Shown piece after piece: positions 15,970 through 25,738 of a stretch of 58,346 nt of DNA. Every line of letters starts with the position of its first letter. Position 1 is the first letter of the stretch. The DNA is from Hydrogenophaga sp. (GTDB lineage: Bacteria; Pseudomonadota; Gammaproteobacteria; Burkholderiales; Burkholderiaceae_C). The position numbers and the translations under genes are program-made. The notes under the pieces are model-generated. The model was not told where the DNA came from. It ran no database searches and saw nothing but the letters and a program-made list of their open reading frames with translations. Location: contig JAABQG010000018.1 of assembly GCA_011391595.1 (NCBI GenBank), forward strand, positions 1-58,346. The letters are read 5' to 3'.

Positions 15970-17289
15970 GTGAGCGCAATCCAGTTGACCCTGCTGATTT
16001 TCGGTCTGATGTTGGCCCTGATGGCCTTGCGCGCACCGATCGCCATCAGCATGTTTGTCGCCGGCGGCGTGGGCTACCTGCTGCAGGCGGGCTGGGCACC
16101 GCTGGCCAGCTTCCTCAACGGTCACGCCTTCGCTCGATTTGCCAACTACGACCTGTCGGTCATTCCGCTGTTCATCCTGATGGGAAACTTCGCGACCCAA
16201 GGCGGGATCTCGAAGGCATTGTTCCAGTTCGCTGCGACGCTGATGGGGCGCTTTCGCGGTGGCCTCTCCATGGCCTCGGTGCTGGCCAGCGCGCTGTTTG
16301 GAGCGATCTGCGGGTCTTCCGTGGCCACGGCGGCCACGGTGACCTCCGTGGCGCTTCCCGAGATGCGACGCCACGGCTATGGCGACCGCCTGTCCACAGG
16401 TGCACTGGCCGCGGGCGGTACGCTGGGCATCCTGATTCCGCCGTCGGTGCCCCTGGTGGTCTACGCCATCCTGACCGAGCAGAACATTGCGAAGCTGTTC
16501 GCCGCCGCCATGATCCCCGGCCTCATCGCCATGCTGGGCTACATCGTCGCCATCGCGATCTATGTCCGTCTGGTGCCCGGTCAGGCCCCCGAAGAAGAGG
16601 ATGAGCCACCGAAAGTGACGCTGCAGTCGCTGCTGGGCGTGTTGCCGATCGCGGTGGTGTTCACAGTGGTGTTTGGCGGAATCTACGGCGGCATTTTCTC
16701 CCCCACGGAAGGCGCCGCGGTTGGCGCCGCGACCACTTTTGGCGCCGCGCTGCTGAAGCGCGAATTGACGCTGGCCAAGCTCAGGATCTGCTTCTACGCC
16801 ACGGCGGAAAGCTCGGCGATGATCTTCATGATTTTCATCGGCGCGGACCTGATGAACTCGGCGCTCGCACTGACCCAGGTGCCGGCGCAGCTCTCGCAGG
16901 CGGTTCAGCAATCCGGCCTGTCGCCCTACTCCGTGATCGCCGCCGTCCTTTTTCTGTACATCCTGCTGGGTTTCATCATGGACGAGTTGTCGGTCCTGCT
17001 ACTGACGCTGCCGATCTTCTTCCCGATGATCATGGCGCTGGACTTCGGCATGCCCGCGGAATCCGTGGCCATCTGGTTTGGCATCCTGGTGTTGATGACC
17101 GTGGGCTTCGGCCTGTTGTCTCCGCCGGTCGGACTCAACGTCTATGTGGTCAACGGCATGGCCAGGAACGTCCCGATCGCCGAGACCTTCAGGGGCGTCG
17201 TGCCGTTCCTGATCAGCGACCTGTTTCGCCTGGCGCTGGTCTTCTTCGTTCCGGCCGTGGCACTGTGGCTGGTCACATTCATTCGCTAG
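15970..17289 (+). CDS. TRAP transporter large permease (DctM)
   Basis: The 439-residue membrane protein has the DctM layout of about 12 helices, with FALMGNFATQGG-like PLFILMGNFATQGGISK, the ATVTSVALPEMRRHGY block, GGTLGILIPPSVPLVVYAIL and MDELSVLLLTLPIFFPMIMA. It forms the ion-coupled channel of a TRAP transporter. The start is GTG at 15970, with GGAGG eight bases upstream in the repeat-flanked gap. Together with dctQ and the binding protein at 17367 it makes a complete tripartite system. Confidence 0.92.
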   Translation: MSAIQLTLLIFGLMLALMALRAPIAISMFVAGGVGYLLQAGWAPLASFLNGHAFARFANYDLSVIPLFILMGNFATQGGISKALFQFAATLMGRFRGGLSMASVLASALFGAICGSSVATAATVTSVALPEMRRHGYGDRLSTGALAAGGTLGILIPPSVPLVVYAILTEQNIAKLFAAAMIPGLIAMLGYIVAIAIYVRLVPGQAPEEEDEPPKVTLQSLLGVLPIAVVFTVVFGGIYGGIFSPTEGAAVGAATTFGAALLKRELTLAKLRICFYATAESSAMIFMIFIGADLMNSALALTQVPAQLSQAVQQSGLSPYSVIAAVLFLYILLGFIMDELSVLLLTLPIFFPMIMALDFGMPAESVAIWFGILVLMTVGFGLLSPPVGLNVYVVNGMARNVPIAETFRGVVPFLISDLFRLALVFFVPAVALWLVTFIR

Positions 17290-17366
17290 ACAAGGGTTAG
17301 CCCCGAAGTCAAAACCCGCCGCAAGGCGTTAAGTTCTCACCCATCAACCGTCAAGGAGACCCTTCA

Positions 17367-18458
17367 ATGATTCAGCGTCGCACGCTTCTCAAGTCCACGG
17401 CTGCCGCAGCCACACTGGGGGCCACGGCCCTTTCCGCCCTGGCCCAGCAAACGGTCACCCTCAAGTTCCACACGTTCATGGCGCCCATGTCCAACGTGTG
17501 GCTCAACATGCACAAGGCCTGGATGGACAAGGTCACCAAGGACTCCGGCGGGCGCATCAAGTTCGAAGCCTACCCCGCGATGCAGCTCGGCGGCACGCCG
17601 GTCCAGTTGTTTGACCAGGCCAAGGACGGCGTGGTGGACATCGTCTGGACCCTGCCCGGCAACACCGCCGGCCGCTTCCCGCGCATCGAGGTGTTCGAAC
17701 TGCCGTTCATGATGAACAACGCCGAGGCCACCTCCAAGGCCTATTGGGAATACGTGCAGACGCTGGCTCCGGACGAGTTCAAGGACGTGCAGGTCATTGC
17801 GCTGCAGGTGCACGGCCCCGGCGTGATCCACACCAAGGCCAAGCAGGTCAAGACGGCGGACGACCTCAAGGGCATGAAGGTGCGCGGACCGACTCGCCAG
17901 ATCACCAAGATGCTGGGCTTTCTGGGTGCCACGCCGGTGGGCATGCCGCTGCCGGGCATTCCCGATGCCCTTTCCAAGGGCACCATCGACGGCGCCGTGA
18001 TTCCCTGGGAAGTGGTGCCCTCGGTCAAGGTGAATGAGCTGACCAAGTACCATGCCGAATTCGACCCCGCCGGCGGTGCGCTCTACACCACCACCTTCGT
18101 GATGGCGATGAACAAGGCCAAGTACAACTCGTTGCCGCCAGACCTCAAGAAGGTCATCGACGACAACTCGGGCATGGTCACCTCCGGCTGGCTCGGCAAG
18201 GTGCAACAGGAAGGCGACGTGCCCGGACGCAAGTCCGCGGTGGACCGCAACAACACGATCTACACCATCCCGCCCGCCGATGCGCAGGAATTCAAACGCA
18301 AGGCGCGCCTGGTCGAAGTGGAGTGGGTCGAAGACATGAACAAGCGCGGCTATGACGGCAAGAAACTGCTGGAAGGCGCCAAGGCACTGATCGAAAAGCA
18401 CGGCAAGACCGCTGCAGCGCCGGCCGCACCCGCCAAGGCGCCAGCCAAGAAGGGCTGA
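17367..18458 (+). CDS. TRAP transporter substrate-binding protein (DctP)
   Basis: The 363-residue periplasmic binding protein begins MIQRRTLLKSTAAAATLGAT with a cleavage region ALSALAQQ, a Tat-type twin-arginine signal. The mature domain has the DctP fold, with GLGGTPVQ-like QLGGTPVQLFDQAKDGVVDI and the conserved carboxylate-binding Arg in GMKVRGPTRQITKMLG. The substrate is therefore probably an organic carboxylate. The tail is Ala/Pro/Lys-rich (TAAAPAAPAKAPAKKG). AAGGAG precedes the ATG. A strong terminator follows. Confidence 0.92.
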   Translation: MIQRRTLLKSTAAAATLGATALSALAQQTVTLKFHTFMAPMSNVWLNMHKAWMDKVTKDSGGRIKFEAYPAMQLGGTPVQLFDQAKDGVVDIVWTLPGNTAGRFPRIEVFELPFMMNNAEATSKAYWEYVQTLAPDEFKDVQVIALQVHGPGVIHTKAKQVKTADDLKGMKVRGPTRQITKMLGFLGATPVGMPLPGIPDALSKGTIDGAVIPWEVVPSVKVNELTKYHAEFDPAGGALYTTTFVMAMNKAKYNSLPPDLKKVIDDNSGMVTSGWLGKVQQEGDVPGRKSAVDRNNTIYTIPPADAQEFKRKARLVEVEWVEDMNKRGYDGKKLLEGAKALIEKHGKTAAAPAAPAKAPAKKG

Positions 18459-18512
18459 AAGCGACTGCCGGCAGTGCCTGGCGGCGTTCAATCCGCTGCG
18501 CACCAGACCACA

Positions 18513-18536
18513 GGGCTCCGCAAGGAGCCCTTTTTT
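18513..18536 (+). terminator. Rho-independent terminator of the TRAP operon
   Basis: GGGCTCC, loop GCAA, GGAGCCC, then six T residues. Confidence 0.9.
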
Positions 18537-18560
18537 GCTTTTGAACTTAAACTTGGGCGC

Positions 18561-19106
18561 ATGCACCGCAGCCCCATCAAGCATTGCCGCAACTGCGGCA
18601 CCATCGTTGTCTACCGCCTGCCCGACGACGGTGACACCAAGAAGCGGGCGATCTGCGAGGCCTGCCAGACGGTTCACTACGAAAACCCGCTGAACGTGGT
18701 GGGCACGGTGCCGCATCTGGACGACCGCGTGCTGCTGTGCAAACGCAATATCGAGCCGCGCAAGGGCAAGTGGACCCTGCCTGCCGGCTTCATGGAACTC
18801 GGCGAAACCACGTTGCAGGGCGCGGCCCGCGAAACAGATGAGGAAGCCGGCGCCCAGTTTGAAATGGAAGCCCTGTTCAGCGTGCTCAGCGTGCCGCGTG
18901 TCGGGCAGGTGCATCTGTTCTACCGGGCGCGCTTGCTGAGCGAACAGTTCAATCCGGGCCATGAAACCATGGAGGCCCGGCTTTTTTCGGAAGACCAGAT
19001 ACCCTGGGACGAGATCGCGTTCCGGACCGTTCGCGAGACCCTGCTGCGTTACTTTGCTGACCGCCGCCTGGGTCAATTCCAGGTGCATACCGTCGATATC
19101 GACTGA
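18561..19106 (+). CDS. Nudix hydrolase with N-terminal zinc ribbon
   Basis: The 181-residue protein has an N-terminal Cys4 motif (CRNCG ... CEAC, residues ~9-37) and a canonical Nudix box GFMELGETTLQGAARETDEE, then AGA (pattern Gx5Ex7REx2EExG). This combination is seen in NADH pyrophosphatase-like and ADP-ribose-type Nudix enzymes; the exact substrate is uncertain. The ATG at 18561 follows the TRAP terminator directly and similarity starts there, so the longer frame from 18474 is rejected. Confidence 0.9.
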   Translation: MHRSPIKHCRNCGTIVVYRLPDDGDTKKRAICEACQTVHYENPLNVVGTVPHLDDRVLLCKRNIEPRKGKWTLPAGFMELGETTLQGAARETDEEAGAQFEMEALFSVLSVPRVGQVHLFYRARLLSEQFNPGHETMEARLFSEDQIPWDEIAFRTVRETLLRYFADRRLGQFQVHTVDID

Positions 19107-19327
19107 GCGGCCGTGCCGCACCGGGCTTGACCTGCGTCATTTTTCTGCCCCAGGACCGCCACCCCAGCGTCGATTGCGAGCTTACCCCCCGTGGTAACCC
19201 CCATAGCCCGGGTCTCCAACGTGACGGAAAACAGAGGTGCTGCCTCTAAAGCCCCCCTTTTTGCGCGAGGCCGAAGGTCAAAACTGGTACCGTATCCGTT
19301 GGATTCTCCCCGGAAAGCAGTGCGCAC

Positions 19328-20146
19328 GTGACCCACCCCGACACCCTGAAGGCCGACGCTTCCCCACAGCGCCCCGCGCACCATGACGGTCCGCCGCCCA
19401 GCCCCTGGTTGCTGGCCATGGAATTTCGCGCGGCCTGGGAACTTGGAGCGATCCTGCCGGCCTGGCCACTGCTTCAGCGCGCCCCCCGAGGCGACGGCCA
19501 CCCGGTGATCGTGTTCCCCGGACTCTCCGCTGCCGACGGGTCGACCACGCCCCTGCGCAGCTATCTGGCCACCCGCAACTACGCCGTCACCGGCTGGAAC
19601 CAGGGCCACAATTTCGGCCCGCGCGCTGGCGTCCTTGAAGCCGCGTCGCACCAGGTCCGCGAAACCTGGCTCTCGGCCGGCAAGAGGAAAGTCAGCCTGA
19701 TCGGCTGGAGCCTGGGTGGCATCTATGCGCGTGAACTGGCCAAGCTGCACCCCGAACTGGTGCGCGGGGTCATCACCCTGGGCACACCGTTTTCGGGTGC
19801 CCCCGAGAGCACCAACGCCTGGCGCCTGTTCCGGCTGACCAGCGGTCGCGACATCAAGAGCGAGACCGGGCGTTTCGACCTGCCCGTGGCTCCACCCGTG
19901 CCGACCACCAGCGTCTTCTCGCGCACCGACGGCATCGTCGCCTGGCAGGGCAGTCTCCAGGCACCCAGCAAAGCCAACCCCAATACGGAAAACATCGAGG
20001 TCATTGCCAGCCATCTGGGCATCGGCATGAACCCCAGCGCTTTCTGGGCCGTGGCCGACCGCCTGGCCCAGCCCGAGGATGCGTGGCAACCCTTTGCGCG
20101 CAAGGGCGGCCTGCACGGGCTGTTCTACCCGGACCCGTTGCGCTGA
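19328..20146 (+). CDS. Alpha/beta hydrolase, PGAP1-like
   Basis: The 272-residue protein has the alpha/beta-hydrolase nucleophile elbow GWSLGG (Ser), the oxyanion strand VIVFPGLSAADGST, the acid-bearing turn TSVFSRTDGIVAWQG, and a late His in IASHLGIGMNPSAFW. It lacks a signal peptide. The start is GTG at 19328; GGAAAG lies about 15 bases upstream, so the exact start is uncertain. The substrate is unknown; lipid or ester hydrolysis is plausible. It ends before a bidirectional terminator shared with ppa. Confidence 0.8.
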   Translation: MTHPDTLKADASPQRPAHHDGPPPSPWLLAMEFRAAWELGAILPAWPLLQRAPRGDGHPVIVFPGLSAADGSTTPLRSYLATRNYAVTGWNQGHNFGPRAGVLEAASHQVRETWLSAGKRKVSLIGWSLGGIYARELAKLHPELVRGVITLGTPFSGAPESTNAWRLFRLTSGRDIKSETGRFDLPVAPPVPTTSVFSRTDGIVAWQGSLQAPSKANPNTENIEVIASHLGIGMNPSAFWAVADRLAQPEDAWQPFARKGGLHGLFYPDPLR

Positions 20147-20174
20147 GCGCCCCCGTTCACCACCGCCCCAAAAC

Positions 20175-20208
20175 AAAGCGCCTGCAGGCTCGAACCTGCA
20201 GGCGCTTT
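20175..20208. terminator. Bidirectional terminator
   Basis: A 14-bp perfect stem, AAAGCGCCTGCAGG and CCTGCAGGCGCTTT, with a 6-base loop, lies between the convergent hydrolase and ppa genes. Confidence 0.85.
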
Positions 20209-20212
20209 ATAT

Positions 20213-20262
20213 TTGATAGCAATCAAGGACCCATTCACGCTGGGAATGGCCTCATTTCATCA
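20213..20262 (+). repeat. ~50-nt palindromic repeat, copy B
   Basis: It reads TTGATAGCAATCAAGGACCC, then ATTCACGCTGGGAATGGCC. It lies between the terminator and the ppa stop and matches the copies at 7671, 28521, 32221 and 58021. Confidence 0.8.
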
Positions 20263-20265
20263 ATT

Positions 20266-20802
20266 TCAAGCGTGATCCTTCTTGTAGTTGGCAATGCCCT
20301 CCACGACTTCCTGCCGGGCCGCCTCCGGGCCTTCCCAGCCCAGGATCTTGACCCACTTGCCCACTTCCAGGTCCTTGTAGTGCTCGAAGAAGTGGGCGAT
20401 GGTCTTCAACCGGATCGGGCTCAGGTCCTCGGGCTTTTGCCAGCGGGTGTAGAGCGACAGGATCTTGTCGATCGGGACCGCCAGCACCTTGCCGTCCACG
20501 CCGGCTTCGTCTTCCATCTTCAGGATGCCAATGGCACGGCAGGTCACGACCACGCCGGGAATCAGCGGCACCGGGGTGATCACCAGCACATCCACCGGAT
20601 CGCCATCCCCGCTGATGGTCTGCGGCACATAGCCGTAGTTGGTGGGGTAATGCATGGCCGTGCTCATGAAACGGTCCACGAAGATGGCGTGGGTTTCGTG
20701 GTCCACCTCGTACTTCACAGGGTCGGCGTTCATCGGGATTTCGATGATCACGTTGAATTCATGCGGGGCCTTGGGGCCCGGGGTGACGTTGTCGAGGGAC
20801 AT
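20266..20802 (-). CDS. ppa: Inorganic pyrophosphatase (soluble, family I)
   Basis: The 178-residue cytosolic enzyme hydrolyses pyrophosphate. Family I signatures are [49 protein letters not shown] (the D-D-x-D metal ligands), [15 protein letters not shown] and [15 protein letters not shown]. Length is standard. It is divergent from the membrane pyrophosphatase gene hppA (233 bases apart), so two different pyrophosphate-splitting enzymes share one intergenic region. Confidence 0.97.
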   Translation of the reverse strand: MSLDNVTPGPKAPHEFNVIIEIPMNADPVKYEVDHETHAIFVDRFMSTAMHYPTNYGYVPQTISGDGDPVDVLVITPVPLIPGVVVTCRAIGILKMEDEAGVDGKVLAVPIDKILSLYTRWQKPEDLSPIRLKTIAHFFEHYKDLEVGKWVKILGWEGPEAARQEVVEGIANYKKDHA

Positions 20803-21035
20803 GGGAGCGGTCTCCGGAGTTTGAGATGAATCAGAAAATGCGTTTTCGCCCTAGGATTAACCCTGATTTTACTTTCACCGGCCTTGCGCAGGCCCGGGAA
20901 ACGGGGAGATTTCAAGTTACATTGCGTCGGTTGGCCAATTGACTCCCCACGTTGGGAGCGAGGAAGCAACGCAGCGGGGGTCCCTCCAAGGCGTTGAACC
21001 CCTTCCACGCGAAACAACGATTCGAGGAGTAACAC

Positions 21036-23585
21036 ATGACAGGCAACTCGGCGCTCATTCTGGCGCTTGTCTGCGGTCTCATTGCCGTGATCTACGGCTT
21101 CTGGGCGCGCGGATGGATTCTTTCCCAGGACGCGGGCAACGCCCGCATGCAGGAGATCGCGGCAGCCATCCAGGCCGGCGCGGCGGCCTACCTGGCCCGG
21201 CAATACAAGACCATTGCCATCGTCGGGGTCGTGCTGACGGTGCTGATCGGCGTGTTCCTGGACCGCACCACGGCCGTCGGCTTCGTCATCGGCGCCTTCC
21301 TGTCGGGGGCCTGCGGCTTCATCGGCATGAACGTTTCGGTGCGCGCCAACGTGCGCACCGCGCAGGCGGCCACCCGCGGCATCGGCCCGGCGCTGGACGT
21401 GGCCTTTCGTGGCGGCGCCATCACTGGCATGCTGGTGGTGGGCCTGGGACTGCTGGGCGTCACCGCCTTCTTCTGGTTCCTGGTGGGCAACGGCAACCTC
21501 ACGCCCGACCGCAAGTTGTCCGACCTGCTGAACCCGCTGATCGGCTTTGCCTTCGGCTCCTCGCTGATCTCGATCTTCGCGCGACTGGGCGGCGGCATCT
21601 TCACCAAAGGCGCTGACGTCGGCGCCGACCTGGTGGGCAAGGTCGAAGCCGGCATCCCCGAGGACGACCCGCGCAACCCCGCCGTGATCGCCGACAACGT
21701 CGGTGACAACGTCGGCGACTGCGCCGGCATGGCCGCCGACCTGTTCGAGACCTATGCCGTGACGCTGATCGCCACCATGGTGCTGGGCGCGCTGCTGGTG
21801 GCTGCGGCCCCGATGAACGCGGTGCTCTACCCGCTGACCCTGGGCGCCGTGTCCATCGTCGCCTCCATCATCGGCTGTTTCTTCGTCAAGGCCTCGCCCG
21901 GCATGACCAACGTGATGCCGGCCCTGTACAAGGGCCTGGCCGTGGCCGGCGTACTGTCACTCGTGGCCTTCTACTTCGTGACGATCTGGATCATGCCCGA
22001 CAACGCCATCACCGCCAGCGGCAGCCAGATGAAGCTGTTCGGTGCCTGCGCAGTTGGCCTGGTCCTGACCGCCGCGCTAGTGTGGATCACCGAGTTCTAC
22101 ACCGGTACGCAGTACTCGCCCGTGCAGCACATCGCGCAGGCCTCCACCACGGGCCACGGCACCAACATCATTGCCGGCCTGGGCGTGTCCATGCGCTCCA
22201 CCGCCTGGCCCGTGCTGTTCGTCTGCATGGCCATCATCGCGTCGTACGCACTGGCTGGCCTGTATGGCATTGCCGTGGCCGCCACGTCCATGCTGAGCAT
22301 GGCCGGCATCGTCGTGGCACTGGACGCCTACGGCCCGATCACCGACAACGCCGGCGGCATCGCCGAGATGGCCGAAATGCCTGCCAGCGTGCGCGACATC
22401 ACCGACCCGCTGGACGCCGTGGGCAACACCACCAAGGCCGTGACCAAGGGCTACGCCATCGGTTCGGCCGGTCTGGCCGCGCTGGTGCTTTTCGCCGACT
22501 ACACGCACAAGCTGGAGAGCTATGGACGGGCCATCAGCTTCGACCTGAGCGACCCGATGGTCATCGTCGGCCTGTTCATCGGCGGCATGATTCCCTACCT
22601 GTTCGGCGCCATGGCGATGGAGGCCGTGGGCCGCGCTGCGGGCAGCGTGGTGGTCGAAGTGCGCCGCCAGTTCCGCGAGATCAAGGGCATCATGGAAGGC
22701 ACCGCCAAGCCGGAGTATGGCGTCGCCGTGGACATGCTGACCAAGGCCGCGATCAAGGAAATGATGATCCCGTCCCTGCTGCCGGTGGTGGTGCCGATCC
22801 TGGTCGGCCTGATCCTCGGTCCGAAGGCACTCGGCGGCCTGCTGATGGGCACCATCGTGACCGGCCTGTTCGTGGCGATCTCCATGTGCACCGGCGGCGG
22901 CGCCTGGGACAACGCGAAGAAATACATCGAAGACGGCCACCACGGCGGCAAGGGCAGCGAGGCGCACAAGGCCGCCGTGACCGGCGACACCGTGGGCGAC
23001 CCCTACAAGGACACCGCCGGCCCGGCCGTCAACCCGCTGATCAAGATCATCAACATCGTGGCGCTGCTGATCGTGCCGCTGGTGGTGAAGGTACATGGTG
23101 GCGAAGCCCCGGCCGCCGCCCATGCAGCACCCGTGGCGGTCACGGCCATGGCCGCGGGCGCAATGACCGCAGCGCCGTCCGCAGCGGCTGCCGCCGCCGC
23201 GGGCGCCACCACCGAGCGCTCTGACAACGCCATGCAGGCCGCCGCCCAGGCTGCCTCCGACGCGGCCTCGGTCAAGGTCGAGGGCGGCGTGGTGAAGTTC
23301 TACTTTGCGACCGCCAAGACTGAAATCGCCAAGGATGGCGCCCAGGCGCTGACTGACATCCTGGCCGGCGTCAAAGCCGGCAAGAAGGCCGTCATCAGCG
23401 GCTATGTGGATGCCACCGGCGATGCAGCGAAGAACGCCGAAATCGCCAAGCAGCGCGCCTTTGCAGTGCGCGATCTGCTGAAAAGCTCGGGTGTGGCCGA
23501 AGACAAGATCGAGCTCAAGAAGCCCGAAGACATCAAGGCCGGCGCGGGTGCCGACGCACGCCGGGTGGAAGTCACGCTGATGTAG
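21036..23585 (+). CDS. hppA: Membrane proton-translocating pyrophosphatase with C-terminal OmpA-like domain
   Basis: The 849-residue integral membrane protein couples pyrophosphate hydrolysis to ion export. The catalytic core is clear: [40 protein letters not shown] and [19 protein letters not shown]. The GNTTKA motif carries Lys467, which in this family marks the K+-independent H+-pumping class. The usual length is about 660-720 residues. Here an Ala-rich linker (~685-744) is followed by a ~105-residue OmpA-like domain ([52 protein letters not shown]). The C-terminus of this family faces the periplasm, so this domain could contact peptidoglycan (inference). GAGGAG precedes the ATG. Confidence 0.95.
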   Translation: MTGNSALILALVCGLIAVIYGFWARGWILSQDAGNARMQEIAAAIQAGAAAYLARQYKTIAIVGVVLTVLIGVFLDRTTAVGFVIGAFLSGACGFIGMNVSVRANVRTAQAATRGIGPALDVAFRGGAITGMLVVGLGLLGVTAFFWFLVGNGNLTPDRKLSDLLNPLIGFAFGSSLISIFARLGGGIFTKGADVGADLVGKVEAGIPEDDPRNPAVIADNVGDNVGDCAGMAADLFETYAVTLIATMVLGALLVAAAPMNAVLYPLTLGAVSIVASIIGCFFVKASPGMTNVMPALYKGLAVAGVLSLVAFYFVTIWIMPDNAITASGSQMKLFGACAVGLVLTAALVWITEFYTGTQYSPVQHIAQASTTGHGTNIIAGLGVSMRSTAWPVLFVCMAIIASYALAGLYGIAVAATSMLSMAGIVVALDAYGPITDNAGGIAEMAEMPASVRDITDPLDAVGNTTKAVTKGYAIGSAGLAALVLFADYTHKLESYGRAISFDLSDPMVIVGLFIGGMIPYLFGAMAMEAVGRAAGSVVVEVRRQFREIKGIMEGTAKPEYGVAVDMLTKAAIKEMMIPSLLPVVVPILVGLILGPKALGGLLMGTIVTGLFVAISMCTGGGAWDNAKKYIEDGHHGGKGSEAHKAAVTGDTVGDPYKDTAGPAVNPLIKIINIVALLIVPLVVKVHGGEAPAAAHAAPVAVTAMAAGAMTAAPSAAAAAAAGATTERSDNAMQAAAQAASDAASVKVEGGVVKFYFATAKTEIAKDGAQALTDILAGVKAGKKAVISGYVDATGDAAKNAEIAKQRAFAVRDLLKSSGVAEDKIELKKPEDIKAGAGADARRVEVTLM

Positions 23586-23605
23586 GCCTCGCCAGCCTCA
23601 TCTGG

Positions 23606-23630
23606 AAAGCCCGCCTTGGCGGGCTTTTTT
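23606..23630 (+). terminator. Rho-independent terminator of hppA
   Basis: AAAGCCCGCC, loop TT, GGCGGGC, then TTTTTT. Confidence 0.9.
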
Positions 23631-23837
23631 GATTCTGGATCAATAGCACACCGATCCCGTCCCACGAAGGAATTCACCCAGAAAAGCGAGTCAGGGGTTG
23701 GCAGACATCACGCATGAGCGAACGTCTGCCGCCGCCAATCGGAAACCTTCCACGGGTTTATTCCTGAAAGCACGCATATTGGGGATTCCCCAAGTCCCCG
23801 GGCAGGCGTAAAGTCGCGACCCCCGGAGGTGCTTTCC

Positions 23838-25688
23838 ATGGCCCGCCTTTTTTCCCAAGCGATGCGCGTCGTGCGCACAGATATTGCCTTGATCGGACGC
23901 TTTCGCATGCTCCGCCTGGCCCTTCTGGCCGTCGCGCTGGAACCTGCGATCTATGCGCTGATCTGCCTGTCCAGCGTCTGGGACCCCGCCGCAAAGACCC
24001 AGGCGTTGCCGGTGGCGCTGGTCAACCTTGATCCGGGCGTCGAGTACCGACATCATCGCGAAAACGTGGGCAGGGATCTCGGTGAAGCCCTGACACGCAA
24101 GGGTCGGTTCGGCTGGCGCTCGATGGAAGACGAAGCATCAGCCCGGCAGGCCGTCAGGACCGGCGAACTCGCCTTTGCAGTGATCATTCCTGTGGATTTC
24201 AGCGCGCTGGCCGTGCCCGGCGCGGTCGCGGGCGGCGGTGAGATCCGGGTCATCCTCTCGGAGGGTAACAACTACGCGGCCGCCGGCCTGGCCCGGCACT
24301 TCGCGGACGAACTGGGGCATCAGGTCAATGAAACCTTGAACGAGAAGCGGTGGAATTTCGTGCTTGCCACCGCCAGCGGCACGCAAGATGGAGTCGCCCA
24401 ACTCAAGGCCAGTGTGAAGCAACTGCGCGCTGGCGCGGCCACCCTCACACAGGGCGCTGGTCTGTACAGCGCGGCGGCAACGGCCTTTGCAGACGGCTCG
24501 CATCAGTTGGCAACGGGTGTGCGCAAGCTGGCGGCAGTGCTTCCAGCCGATCCGGACCTGAAGGCGCTGACTGCGGGGTCGCGTCAACTGGTGGCTGGCC
24601 AGCGCGAACTGGGCCGGGGACTTGAACCGCTGCAAACGGGTGCCACCCAGCTGGCCCACGGGGCACGGCAAATGCAGGAGCAAGGCGCGCGGGTGCCATT
24701 TTACGGGGGCACGCTGTCCCGAGGCGCCGCCGAGTTGGCCTCCGGAGCCGGTCAACTCGGTGAGGGTCTGGGAAGGGCCCGCAGCGCAAATGATCAGTTG
24801 ACACAGGGCGCCACACAGCTTGAAGGGGGCGTTGTGCGAATTACGGATGCCATGAGCGCGTTCGGCGAGGGCGTGCACACACTGGCCGGCAATCTGCCGG
24901 CTGACGACAGGCTCGAGGCCTTTGCGGCGGGCGGAAGGACGCTTTCAGCAGGTGCCGGCCGCCTTCTGGAGGGTCTCAAGCGGCTGGACGCAGCCCTGCC
25001 GACCGCGATGGAAAAGCCCGAAGGCAGCGCCGACGGTCTGGCGGGGTCGGTCAGGCCCGTGCTGGAAAACCTGGCGCCGGTGCAAAACAACGGCAGTGCC
25101 TACGTGCCCAACATGGTCGCGCTGGCCCTGTGGATCGGGGCGGTCATGGCCGGCTATCTCTTCAACCTGAGCCTCATGCCCGCCAGCCTCGATGGCCTCC
25201 CGCGTGCGGCCCAGGCCCTGGGAAAATTCCTCATCCCAGCGGTGTTGACGCTGATACAGGCCGTGCTGGCTTTCCTGATGCTGGCGTTCGGCCTGGAGAT
25301 GCGCGTCCCTTCCCCTTCCAACCTCCTGCTCACCATGGCCGTCACGTCGCTGGTATTCCTGGCCATGCTTTTCGCACTGCTGCGTGTCTTCGGCGAAGCC
25401 GGCAAGCTGCTGTCGGTGCTGTTTCTCACCCTGCAGCTTTCAGCGGGCGGCGGCGTGATCCCGATCGAGCTCAGCGGCGGCCTTTTCCAGACCGTTCATG
25501 CATGGCTCCCCTTCACCTGGGTGATCAGGGCTTTCAGAGCCAGCCTGTTTGGCGCTTACGACCAAGGCTGGGCGTTCGCCATGGCGATCATCGTGCTGGC
25601 GGGTGCGGTCTCACTGCTGCTGGCCACCTTCGTGGGCCGATGGCGTTTCGTGCCGGATGCCCAACACCGCCCCGGGATCGAGACCTGA
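23838..25688 (+). CDS. YhgE/Pip-like membrane protein (ABC-2 type membrane fold)
   Basis: The 616-residue protein has one N-terminal transmembrane helix (MLRLALLAVALEPAIYALI), a large extracytoplasmic part beginning LPVALVNLDPGVEYRHHREN, a long Gly/Ala-rich helical stalk, and about five C-terminal helices from NMVALALWIGAVMAGYLF to the end. This is the YhgE/Pip layout, related to ABC-2 permeases and type VII secretion accessory proteins. The stalk holds an internal duplication (around LPADPDLKALTAGSRQLVAG and LPADDRLEAFAAGGRTLSAG). The ATG at 23838 has GGAGGT seven bases upstream; an in-frame GTG at 23829 lies inside that site. No ATPase partner is nearby. The function is unknown. Confidence 0.8.
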   Translation: MARLFSQAMRVVRTDIALIGRFRMLRLALLAVALEPAIYALICLSSVWDPAAKTQALPVALVNLDPGVEYRHHRENVGRDLGEALTRKGRFGWRSMEDEASARQAVRTGELAFAVIIPVDFSALAVPGAVAGGGEIRVILSEGNNYAAAGLARHFADELGHQVNETLNEKRWNFVLATASGTQDGVAQLKASVKQLRAGAATLTQGAGLYSAAATAFADGSHQLATGVRKLAAVLPADPDLKALTAGSRQLVAGQRELGRGLEPLQTGATQLAHGARQMQEQGARVPFYGGTLSRGAAELASGAGQLGEGLGRARSANDQLTQGATQLEGGVVRITDAMSAFGEGVHTLAGNLPADDRLEAFAAGGRTLSAGAGRLLEGLKRLDAALPTAMEKPEGSADGLAGSVRPVLENLAPVQNNGSAYVPNMVALALWIGAVMAGYLFNLSLMPASLDGLPRAAQALGKFLIPAVLTLIQAVLAFLMLAFGLEMRVPSPSNLLLTMAVTSLVFLAMLFALLRVFGEAGKLLSVLFLTLQLSAGGGVIPIELSGGLFQTVHAWLPFTWVIRAFRASLFGAYDQGWAFAMAIIVLAGAVSLLLATFVGRWRFVPDAQHRPGIET

Positions 25689-25716
25689 ACGCTGCCCGAT
25701 TCGAAAACCGCCTAGT

Positions 25717-25736
25717 TGCCATCAGCCGGTGGCAAG
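25717..25736. terminator. Possible hairpin between convergent genes
   Basis: TTGCCA and TGGCAA form a 6-bp stem with an 8-base loop between yhgE-like and MFS genes. There is no T-run, so termination is uncertain. Confidence 0.3.
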
Positions 25737-25738
25737 CG

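Noticed and set aside
17364-19121. Long reverse-strand frame opposite dctP and the Nudix gene
   Set aside because: A shadow of GC-rich coding sequence; both forward genes have strong family signatures.
20213-20226. TTGATAGCAATCAA, a perfect FNR-type palindrome
   Set aside because: It is part of repeat copy B, lies between two convergent gene ends and has no promoter role there. Other copies of the repeat do not keep the palindrome.
23627-23642. TTGATTCTGGATCAA dyad after the hppA terminator
   Set aside because: The spacer is five bases, not the four of FNR sites, and it overlaps the terminator T-run.
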